Shown here: piece after piece, positions 54,501-60,727 of the stretch | Layout of the letters: each line of letters starts with the position of its first letter | How positions within the stretch are numbered: the first letter of the stretch is position 1 | Origin: G963692885 sp964658655 | GTDB lineage: Bacteria; Acidobacteriota; Terriglobia; Terriglobales; Acidobacteriaceae | Direction: 5' to 3' | Assembly (NCBI GenBank): GCA_964658655.1 | Contig: CAZZZL010000015.1 | Span: 1-64,000, forward strand | Length of the DNA: 64,000 bases | Translations under genes and position numbers: made by a program | The notes under the pieces: model-generated | Told to the model about the DNA's origin: nothing | The model's input: the letters and a program-made list of their open reading frames with translations, nothing else | Databases searched by the model: none

Positions 54501-56671
54501 CCTTCCCAATCCAGAAAGCCGTCGCCGAAGTTCACCCCTGTCACCCGTTCCACATCCACCTGGTATCCGGCGGGAATCCAGATCCCCTTGTCCATCAGGT
54601 TGCCGGCCGCACCGGCGTTGATCGCTTCGTTCGCACCTGCATTGACCACCGAGATAAAATTCGCTCCCGGCTGATACGCATTCACCGCCCATGTACCGTT
54701 CAACGTCGCATCACTTGAACCGCTGATCGTGATCGATGTTCCCGGGCCGCCCGCCCATCCATAAATCGGTCCCGCCATCTGCAGTGCCAGCGTGTTGCTT
54801 GTCCTCACGCCGCTCAAAATCATTCTCACCACTCCATTAGGGTCAGTCGCACTTCCACCGGCGATCGCTCCGTTTGCCGGATATGCCGTCCCTCCCGTCG
54901 TCGATCCGTTAGCCCCTGTATTCGCATAGGTAAACGCGGTCGGATAATTCGCACCGCCTCCTGCGAATCCTCCCAGTGACGTCACCACAAAGCTTCCGTT
55001 GTAGCTCGCATCCGCAGCGCCGCTCACCGTCACCTTGGTGCCCGTCGCAAAGGCGGTGTAGCCATTATTCGGTAGAGGCGCAGTACTCACGCAGGTCACT
55101 ACATTCCCGTTGCGCGCGCACTGTCCCAGTGGGGCTGTCTCGCTGTACGTAAAGCTGTTGCCGTTGCTCGTGACTCCGGCCTGCGTTACTGTCGAAACTG
55201 CAGCAACGGTGTACAGTCCGTTGTACGTCGTATCCGGAACAACCCCGTTCAGGTTGATTGTTGAACCCGCCGCTACTACTGCCGGCACAGCGGTATTCGA
55301 AGTTACCGTCACTATTCCTGAAACCCGCGTAACCGAGGTCGCACTCACAACAATGCTCTGACCCTGTCCAAAGATGTCGATGTCGTGAATGCCCACATTT
55401 GAAGCTCCTGGCGCAACCGTGATCACCGGCTGACCGATCCGCCATGTGCCCAAACCCGCGCTGCCCAGGCGTGAGCCGTAATGCCCATTCAACGACACAT
55501 TGGAATACAGCGTCACATTGCCGCGGCAATTCGCATCCGGCAACTGCACCTGCGCGCTTGTTCGGCCACCCTGTTGTGCCGAAGCACTCGCTGAATTGAT
55601 GGCAGACTGTATCGCCAGCGTGTCATCCACGTTTCCATTGCATGTCGCACCATAGGCCCGCACATCAAATACATCAGTATGCGCAACCCGTTGATCCACC
55701 ACTCCTGCCGCACATGCATTCGAAAATTCAGGACTCACAATCGACGCCGCGACCGTGTTGGGAATCACCACCATCTCGACCGGCGACGCCGCACATGCTG
55801 CCGTCACTGCCGCCTGTACAGACGCATACTGGTCCGCATACAACACATGGTTGATAATCGGTGCTGCCAGTGAAGCAGCCGCCAGCGCCCCTTCCACCGC
55901 CTGCGCATTCGGCGTGTTCGCATGGATCGCATTTAAATCACTTCCGCCACCTATCGACACCGCGCTGATCTGCGTATCGACGTAGTGTTTTGTCGTTGCC
56001 TGCGAAGCCGCCGTAGGATCAGCACTCAACACCAGCGGCCCTGTCATCAAGCCCCCAATCAGTGGCACAAATGTCTGGCTTAGCGCTGCGATCGATCCAT
56101 CGACATACTGCTTCGACGCTGTCGACACGGCGACCGCCGCCGGTATCAGCTGCGTCCGGATGCCCGCAATCGTTGTCTGCGCCACCGCTGGTACCAGCCA
56201 GAATTCCTTACTCACCGAACCACTCAGTAAGTGATAAACGGCCGTGTAGTAAGTGCCCGCCGGAATCGCTCCGGCGTTCGGCGTCAGGTTCAGCGACAAC
56301 AGGCCATCCGCCCCGATGGTCGCCGTCAGGTTCCCCGCAGCCACCGTTCCGTTAGCTGCAGTCGAAAAAGAAGTCCAGCTCACCAGGACAGTGCCGCTTG
56401 CAACCGAGCCATCTGCGTTATAGATCGTGTCCTGGATTGTTGTCGTCGTGATCTGTGCCCGGCAAGTGGCAGAAAGAAACGTACACATCAGGAGCGAAGC
56501 CACGCAAAATATTCTGTAGGCATCACGTCCCGCATCCCCGCACCGTGAGGACAGTTGCTTAATTGCAAGCCACACTGTCGCGCGGCCTCTCTGTTCGCGG
56601 ATAATCCCGCCATCACGTGGCACAAACTGTGCTGCCGCTCTCAACGTCTCTGCCAGGCGCGCTCTTATCAT
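51545..56671 (-). CDS. Tail-spike-like protein with two pectate-lyase-type beta-helix regions
   Basis: A 1708-residue protein, the largest in the window. Residues about 50-72 are hydrophobic and end in TCRAQ, like a signal peptide. A beta domain common in acidobacterial secreted proteins follows (TTTTIQDTIYNADGSVASG ... YYTAVYHLLSGSVSKEFWL). A phage tail-fibre repeat lies near 210 (GGLMTGPLVLSADPTAASQA, ending KHYVD). Two beta-helix starts are seen: DVRAYGATCNGNVDDTLAIQ near 335 and VDVRYYGAVGDGVTDNCTAM near 1263. It probably binds or cuts a surface polysaccharide. Start ATG 56671 is 3 bases after the preceding stop; the frame runs further upstream but overlaps that gene. Confidence 0.78.
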   Translation of the reverse strand: MIRARLAETLRAAAQFVPRDGGIIREQRGRATVWLAIKQLSSRCGDAGRDAYRIFCVASLLMCTFLSATCRAQITTTTIQDTIYNADGSVASGTVLVSWTSFSTAANGTVAAGNLTATIGADGLLSLNLTPNAGAIPAGTYYTAVYHLLSGSVSKEFWLVPAVAQTTIAGIRTQLIPAAVAVSTASKQYVDGSIAALSQTFVPLIGGLMTGPLVLSADPTAASQATTKHYVDTQISAVSIGGGSDLNAIHANTPNAQAVEGALAAASLAAPIINHVLYADQYASVQAAVTAACAASPVEMVVIPNTVAASIVSPEFSNACAAGVVDQRVAHTDVFDVRAYGATCNGNVDDTLAIQSAINSASASAQQGGRTSAQVQLPDANCRGNVTLYSNVSLNGHYGSRLGSAGLGTWRIGQPVITVAPGASNVGIHDIDIFGQGQSIVVSATSVTRVSGIVTVTSNTAVPAVVAAGSTINLNGVVPDTTYNGLYTVAAVSTVTQAGVTSNGNSFTYSETAPLGQCARNGNVVTCVSTAPLPNNGYTAFATGTKVTVSGAADASYNGSFVVTSLGGFAGGGANYPTAFTYANTGANGSTTGGTAYPANGAIAGGSATDPNGVVRMILSGVRTSNTLALQMAGPIYGWAGGPGTSITISGSSDATLNGTWAVNAYQPGANFISVVNAGANEAINAGAAGNLMDKGIWIPAGYQVDVERVTGVNFGDGFLDWEGGEVLYVNHVQGSSCLQEVNTKALRQLPAYPPVGGSIVPPVSPMGCVVLNGTDGYMEYSEISTGSVSTNGTKTVVDATLPSKAIVNGWNGINNWYESNIGELSDEGIWSGGQFNRWYMNRADLNAGNGIEDASNNSIWVGNMALHDGNDQVVAPGSWVGIYETGSGQNVLGGNVWTGNSVVDASPLAFDISDGRTSGSGTPNVWNGNFAQSYSTPGGYSSSFSFADNDFKQSLSPFTGVLGQNVAGLHNVFLQGSSAGQQIGNFTGGVPGQRIRVMSNDGFTTLLPGSGYALRTCSGYPFTPLAGNGVTGFTLQGDYEMAWQMDCAQVSPWQIEGHGSLSLLQTANPTQAAGVGQNGTAGTSSYSYVCTQVNFQGGETLPTPAGVTSTGNAVLSATNNNVVFCPAAGGTGLTWQKVYRTVVPSGSTLALGYIGNAGTVGYTGMTDSGQAVLNAGVVPSANHTADITTPGAVNAGSLIVNGGAIVSSTSNLAQVNQTNTFGSSQTFSAGISLGSAGQAVIDALGNVTASGTSKLASLVEGGPRVDVRYYGAVGDGVTDNCTAMTNAAAAAAGGVLYVPALTFQTSCSVNLATTGSLYVETGGVLQAKSGSTMTAVVIAGATGPWQDQVIGGGGTLDANNTAQRALWLKRQQRGRILNLRMLNATSYCMQNGDTADGYTGSNSLDAVEFWCYRSGSAIPAGSYGIWTDNATDSKYLQGYVKGYAEGVRDDVGGSRYGYLHVWDTNANGAMTTCFDDNAQGNWWSDNVCDTPTQYGAVLRSYNSHWANNRFELNGTFGVTNTAIAFHSVNADPTSFFVGNEFTSTVTTGMTWAKDFDIVPVANMQSEFVSNRPTYVTTKLVGTNDYLRSTNSFGSYKDFGAHTMNSANVVTWSATPTFALGNENVQKLILTGSVTAASWVHSGALQQFLVVICENATGGYTFNWGSVVGGGSVLGGGTPSTTANSCSTQMFYDDGTAIRATGPMQTNE

Positions 56672-56676
56672 TCGAA

Positions 56677-57111
56677 TCACTTCTGCTTTCCTGTTGGCTT
56701 TGCCGGCTGCTTCTTTAACGCATCCTTCTTGTGAATCTCGTCCATCAGCAACTTGCCCAGCGATGGTGGCCGCCGCTTGGGCTTCATCGTCGCGTCTTCG
56801 TGAAGCTTGCCAAGCTCCCACAACAATCGCAGCGGCGCTGTTCCTCCGCCTTTCGCAGACTCGATCATGTTGGTTGTTATCTCACTGAGTTGCTTGAGCA
56901 GTTCGGTCTTGATGAAGTGCTGCCCGTCCTTGACCGGTATCCCCGGCTTCAGCAGACTGGAAACCTTGAGCTCGATCGGGGCGACGCTCCCAACCGTTGC
57001 AGGCGTCTTCACGATGCTCACCCGCTTGCTCCCGGCTTTCTTTTTCGCTATGGCACACACTTCCTGCAAAACCCCGCCCACCGCTGATTCTCGAAAAAAC
57101 ATTTGCCCCAT
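56677..57111 (-). CDS. Small protein of unknown function, first of the structural operon
   Basis: A protein of about 144 residues, beginning near MGQMFFRESAVGGVLQEV. It is basic, with the block GGGTAPLRLLWELGKLHEDATM and a Lys/Pro-rich C-terminus. I do not recognise a family. It ends directly before the tail-spike start. An open frame reaches 57156, but its first 15 codons contain a terminator hairpin (57125-57152), so I place the start after it; ATG 57111 has only a weak ribosome-binding site. Confidence 0.55.
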   Translation of the reverse strand: MGQMFFRESAVGGVLQEVCAIAKKKAGSKRVSIVKTPATVGSVAPIELKVSSLLKPGIPVKDGQHFIKTELLKQLSEITTNMIESAKGGGTAPLRLLWELGKLHEDATMKPKRRPPSLGKLLMDEIHKKDALKKQPAKPTGKQK

Positions 57112-57124
57112 CGCTGACCGCCAA

Positions 57125-57152
57125 ACGAAAAGGGGACGCCATCGGCGCCCCC
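57125..57152 (-). terminator. Terminator just upstream of the structural operon
   Basis: On the minus strand the 9-bp stem GGGGGCGCC/GGCGTCCCC (57152-57144 with 57140-57132, one G-T wobble, 3-base loop) is followed by TTTTCGT. It lies 14 bases before the likely start of the next gene (57111). Confidence 0.7.
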
Positions 57153-57349
57153 TCATCTGGTTTCTTTACTCTTAAGTTCAGAATATCAACTTAGTAATAA
57201 TCACTCGGCATTTTCAGAAGTTCGTCTAAGTACATAAATATCATCCATTTAGGCTGTTCTCAGTTTAACTCGCTTGTAATGCTTTCGATGCAAACCATTT
57301 GGCAACCGGAATATCTACCTTTACCTTTGCATCGAGCCCATTTAACTGC

Positions 57350-57392
57350 AAAAAACATCAGCGCAGTCTCTCGGCAGATAGACTGCGCTGAT
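57350..57392 (-). terminator. Strong terminator after the sigma-like gene
   Basis: A 13-bp perfect stem ATCAGCGCAGTCT/AGACTGCGCTGAT (57357-57369 with 57380-57392) has a 10-base loop. On the minus strand it is followed by GTTTTTTG. It lies 20 bases after the stop of the gene at 57412-57897. Between here and 57125 is a short AT-rich leader without a clear gene. Confidence 0.92.
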
Positions 57393-57411
57393 CCCCTCAT
57401 CAATGCCACGT

Positions 57412-57897
57412 CTAGTACCGCGGTATTTTCAACAACTCCACCTCCAGCAGGATTTCCGTCAGCCGATCCAGCGTCTCCGCATACCGCCGCATGATCGTCC
57501 TCACACTCGCGCCCAGCATCACCGCTACTTCGCCCTGCGTATATTCCTGCAAAGCAATACGCGCAATCAGTTCACGTCCACCGTCGTCCAGCTTCTTCAG
57601 GCACGACTCCACATCATGGACAAAAATGATGGCATCTTCAAAGTTCCGCAGACCCGTGTGGCTCGCCTTTCCCCGAAATACCAGGTTACCCAGCACAGAT
57701 GGACTCCGCCCCATCTGCATCGACGTCCACATGTAACGGCGCAAAAATTGCTCCGTGTATTTTCGATAGAACGCCAGTCCTCCAACGTCCTCCGCCTGCT
57801 GCTCCGCTTCCTCGATACACCTGCTGATGTACCTCTTGTCATATCGCTGAGGCATCTCGCCCGCAGCCGTCAAGTGCAACACCCGGGCCGCGCTCAC
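57412..57897 (-). CDS. Sigma-region-4-like HTH protein, candidate phage regulator
   Basis: A 161-residue protein. The N-terminal half has QRYDKRYISRCIEEAEQQA. The C-terminal half reads as a region-4-type helix-turn-helix: LDDGGRELIARIALQEYTQGEVAVMLGASVRTIMRRYAETLDRL. It lacks sigma regions 2 and 3. In phages such short HTH proteins often switch on late genes; that role is inferred. The GTG at 57897 overlaps the zinc-ribbon gene's stop as GTGA and has GGGGAGGTTGC before it. The frame is open further upstream inside the zinc-ribbon gene. It is followed by a strong terminator. Confidence 0.72.
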   Translation of the reverse strand: MSAARVLHLTAAGEMPQRYDKRYISRCIEEAEQQAEDVGGLAFYRKYTEQFLRRYMWTSMQMGRSPSVLGNLVFRGKASHTGLRNFEDAIIFVHDVESCLKKLDDGGRELIARIALQEYTQGEVAVMLGASVRTIMRRYAETLDRLTEILLEVELLKIPRY

Positions 57898-58085
57898 TTG
57901 CAACCTCCCCGCGTTGCATGCGTTAGTTTCCGTTTTCGCCCCGGACGCCGTGCGGCGCCCACCTGCGGGTAGTCCGCCAGCTTGATTGCACAACCAAGGC
58001 AGTAAACCTTCCCGATTGCCCTGCAGCGCACCCAAAGATTTCCGCAGCCCTCACATACCTTCAGTTCCATTACTTCAATGTCCAT
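57894..58085 (-). CDS. Small zinc-ribbon protein
   Basis: A 63-residue protein with two CxxC knuckles (VCEGCGNLWVRC ... YCLGCAIKLADYP) and a basic tail (RRPGRKRKLTHATRGG). It is likely a nucleic-acid- or protein-binding zinc ribbon. The ATG follows TTGGAGAACCTG. It is the first gene of the leftward unit and shares GTGA with the next gene, so the two are coupled. A role as partner of the sigma-like protein is possible. Confidence 0.7.
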   Translation of the reverse strand: MDIEVMELKVCEGCGNLWVRCRAIGKVYCLGCAIKLADYPQVGAARRPGRKRKLTHATRGGCK

Positions 58086-58415
58086 CAGGTTCTCCAATGT
58101 TGTTCCGTTTCGTCGCAGGTCTGCTGACCCGTCTGTTAGTTTTGCGTTTGCATCCTGATCCCGGCTGGCGCGTCTATCCCGACTTTCCCTTGCATCCTTT
58201 CCAGACCTGCAGGCACAGCAATTCATCCTGAGAGTGCGCTTGCATCCGAAGAGGCAGTGCATCTCCCGCATGTGACAGACGGGTATTGAGGCCTGTCCAT
58301 GCGACTCGTGTATGCAAATCTGTTGGTTGAAAGTAAATCGACACTACGGCGGTGAACCTCAGCCGTCAATGCCTTCAACGCGCTTTATCCGGCGTTTCGC
58401 CTGACACTCGAACCA

Positions 58416-58487
58416 GCCGCAAATTTGCGGCATAATTGCGCACTTTCCTATACGTTTTCGACAAATTGCGCGCCGCACTTTTATACG
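58416..58487. promoter_or_regulatory. Candidate operator and promoter region of the repressor
   Basis: A perfect 16-bp palindrome GCCGCAAATTTGCGGC lies at 58416-58431. The 8-mer AATTGCGC occurs at 58434-58441 and again at 58464-58471, 30 bases apart. Each copy is followed by a GCACTTT and a TATACG box (58449-58454 and 58482-58487), so the unit appears duplicated. The boxes could be -10 elements for the repressor. The rest of 58086-58415 shows no gene and should include the leftward promoter. Confidence 0.6.
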
Positions 58488-58506
58488 AGAACACTTACAT
58501 TCACAC

Positions 58507-59184
58507 ATGACACTGATCGAGCTGCGCGAAAAACTCCGGGCGGAACTACGAAGGCGGATCGCGGCGGGACTGATCAATCAAACAAAGCTTTCGTTCGAAT
58601 CGGGAGTAAGACAGGCAACAATTTCTCGCTTTCTTCAGAAAGAGTTTTCAGAATTAAGTTTCGCGAGCATGACGCACTTGATGCGCGCGCAGCATATTCA
58701 GGTAGAGGACCTGTTCGATGCGCCTCCTGCCTTTAAGAAAGCCACCAAAAACCAGTCGATTCCACTGGTAGCCCAGGTCACAGCTGCTGTAACTGCGGTA
58801 ATTGTGGAGAGTCAGGTCTTGCGCTGGACCGACATCACGGTACAGTCGCTGGGATCGTTGCCGTTGAACGTGATCGGCGAACGTGCCTCTTGGACACGCT
58901 TTGTTGCGATTGAGGCAACGGAAGACCAGATCGCTTTCATGCACCCATTCTTGAGACGCAACACCACGCTCGTCATCGATCGCCATCACCAGGAACCGCT
59001 TCTGCAATATCAACGTCGGCGCGCCATGTACCTGGTCTCAGGCGAGAGTCCGTTACGTATTGGATATCTCCAAATCAAAGGAAATGAGGTGTCGATTCTT
59101 AGGACGGGAATCGGTACGGACAAAATTCGCGGAAGCGACATAGTGGGAAGAGTGTGCGAGCTGATTGTCCGCACACGAACTTAA
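58507..59184 (+). CDS. Phage-repressor-like protein (HTH plus inactive S24-like domain)
   Basis: A 225-residue protein. The N-terminal HTH reads QTKLSFESGVRQATISRFLQ (about residues 25-45). The C-terminal domain lines up by eye with LexA/CI S24 proteins. FMHPFLRRNTTLVID sits where LexA-type proteins have SMxPxxxxGDxxxVD, putting Phe in the catalytic Ser position. RIGYLQIKGN lies where TVKRLxxxGN carries the catalytic Lys, putting Gly there. It would not then be cut in the SOS response. It is divergent from the leftward phage unit and preceded by a palindrome-rich region. Confidence 0.75.
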   Translation: MTLIELREKLRAELRRRIAAGLINQTKLSFESGVRQATISRFLQKEFSELSFASMTHLMRAQHIQVEDLFDAPPAFKKATKNQSIPLVAQVTAAVTAVIVESQVLRWTDITVQSLGSLPLNVIGERASWTRFVAIEATEDQIAFMHPFLRRNTTLVIDRHHQEPLLQYQRRRAMYLVSGESPLRIGYLQIKGNEVSILRTGIGTDKIRGSDIVGRVCELIVRTRT

Positions 59185-59393
59185 AGCACGCTTTTCAGCG
59201 GGAGCTCATAAATCCCACCTTGCCTCTACCGAGCAGTAATGTTGAATCCTGCGCTCCGGCAACCAGAACAATCCCACTCGCCTGCCGCGGCACCATTCCG
59301 CCAGCCACCACGACTAACAGCCAACTCCGCAGACGCGCGAAGCGCTATTCGCCGTACGCGCAGTACCTGCTAGCATCTCAGTGGAGGACATTC

Positions 59394-59624
59394 ATGGAAG
59401 TCAGCACCAGCACCCCCGGCAGCGCCGCCCGTCGCAATGAAGACATCGCACTCGATCTGCTGAAATTTGTAGCCACCACTGCCGGCGTCGGCCGCAAGGA
59501 AAGTGGCGCCACCACTGGTTTTACCGCGCCCGCATCGCCCAAGCCGGACGATCAGGTCGCCCATCTTCTCGAGCTCTATGGCCGCTGCCTTTCCGCCGTG
59601 CAAGGCAAGGGAGCAGCGCGCTAA
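59394..59624 (+). CDS. Small protein of unknown function
   Basis: A 76-residue protein beginning MEVSTSTPGSAARRNEDIALDLLKFVATTAG. The C-terminal helix has DDQVAHLLELYGRCLSAVQG. The ATG has a strong GTGGAGGACATTC site. I do not recognise it. It overlaps the likely start of the oxidoreductase gene on the same strand, so the two are probably one operon. The 209 bases before it show no gene. Confidence 0.65.
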   Translation: MEVSTSTPGSAARRNEDIALDLLKFVATTAGVGRKESGATTGFTAPASPKPDDQVAHLLELYGRCLSAVQGKGAAR

Positions 59625-60711
59625 AGCGCCGCCTTTGCCTCTGTCAGCAGAAGTTTCGGCCAGCTCACCAGCTATCAGGCAGCTGGCCGTTTTCGGGGCA
59701 GGATCGTTCGGCCTCAATCACACGCGCGTTTATCGTCAGCTGGAGCTGGACGGCCATCCCGTGCACCTCGCCGCGATCGTAGACCCTGCCATACCAGACC
59801 TCGCGGCCTTAAACCTCCCCGCCGGCCCACTGGCCCCGCCGCGGCTCTACGCAACAGCAGAAGAGTGCCTTGCTGCACATCGCTCCGGGGCGCTTCGGCT
59901 GGACGCCGCGTCCATCTGCACCCCCACCACCCTGCACGGATCCATCGCCGCCGCTGCACTCGATGCCGGCATCCACACCCTTGTCGAAAAACCCATCAGC
60001 CGCACACTCGCCGAGGCCGACGACCTGGTCGCCCGTGCCAAAGCACGCAATCTCATCCTGCAGGTCGGCCACCTGGAGCGCTTCAACCCGGCCGTCCGTG
60101 CATTCGTGCCTTATCTGAACAAGCCCATGTTCTTTGAAGCGCATAGGCTCAGCATCTTCACCCCGCGCTCGCTCGACGTCGACGTCGTCCTCGACCTCAT
60201 GGTCCACGATCTAGACGTCGTCCTGTCGTTCGCCCAGTCGCCCGTCCGCGAGATCCGTGCCGTCGGCCTGCCCATCCTCTCCGCCAAAACCGACATAGCC
60301 AACGTCCGAGTGGAGTTTGAGTCGGGTTGCATCGCCAACTTTACCGCCAGCCGCGTCAGTACAGAACGCGTCCGCAAGCTCCGCTTCTTCCAGCCGCACC
60401 AGTACGTCTCGATCGACTACGCCCGCCAGGAAATCCTGATCATCGAGACCACCACCGACCCTTCCCATCTAAATCCAACAGCCGGCACCATTGATCTGCC
60501 ACAGGCCCCCGGCCTGAAGCTGGCCAGGCCGCCTGTCACCCAGGGCGAGCCCCTCCGGCTTGAGATCGAGGCCTTCCTGGATGCCATCGAAAGCGGCACA
60601 CACCCCATTGTCTCCGGTGAAGACGGTCGCGCCGCCCTGTCCCTGGCCCTCGACATCACCGCCGCCATTGAAGCTCACATGAATCGATTCGACCTGCCCC
60701 GCCCATCCTGA
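59578..60711 (+). CDS. Gfo/Idh/MocA family oxidoreductase
   Basis: An NAD(P)-dependent oxidoreductase of about 377 residues. The Rossmann motif is LAVFGAGSFGLNHTRVY, and the family lysine block is TLVEKPISRTLAEAD. ILQVGHLERFNPAVRAF and DLMVHDLDVVLSF are typical of the sugar-nucleotide subgroup near lipid A genes. A role in UDP-GlcNAc oxidation (GnnA-like) is possible and untested. The start is uncertain: ATG 59578 overlaps the gene before by 47 bases, and a later TTG is another choice. It has no signal peptide, unlike the Tat-exported relative at 794. Confidence 0.85.
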   Translation: MAAAFPPCKAREQRAKAPPLPLSAEVSASSPAIRQLAVFGAGSFGLNHTRVYRQLELDGHPVHLAAIVDPAIPDLAALNLPAGPLAPPRLYATAEECLAAHRSGALRLDAASICTPTTLHGSIAAAALDAGIHTLVEKPISRTLAEADDLVARAKARNLILQVGHLERFNPAVRAFVPYLNKPMFFEAHRLSIFTPRSLDVDVVLDLMVHDLDVVLSFAQSPVREIRAVGLPILSAKTDIANVRVEFESGCIANFTASRVSTERVRKLRFFQPHQYVSIDYARQEILIIETTTDPSHLNPTAGTIDLPQAPGLKLARPPVTQGEPLRLEIEAFLDAIESGTHPIVSGEDGRAALSLALDITAAIEAHMNRFDLPRPS

Positions 60712-60727
60712 CCGCAAACCTGCGCCT

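Larger units (their letters stand above)
39046..59184. mobile_element. Phage-derived particle locus (defective prophage or GTA-like)
   Basis: The block contains large terminase, portal, protease-like, scaffold-like, major capsid, connector, tail-tube-like, tail-hub-like and tail-spike-like genes on the minus strand, with a divergent repressor-like gene at its right edge. The gene order terminase, portal, protease, capsid, connector, tail is that of HK97-type siphoviruses. I found no integrase, excisionase, replication, tape-measure, holin or endolysin gene, and no obvious flanking att repeat. The ends are placed at the last phage-like genes and are approximate. Kinase-type cargo lies between terminase and portal. 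Confidence 0.8.

Noticed and set aside
58086..58271. 62-codon N-terminal extension of the zinc-ribbon protein (with CCAC near its start)
   Set aside because: No ribosome-binding site supports the upstream ATGs, whereas TTGGAGAACCTG fits ATG 58085.
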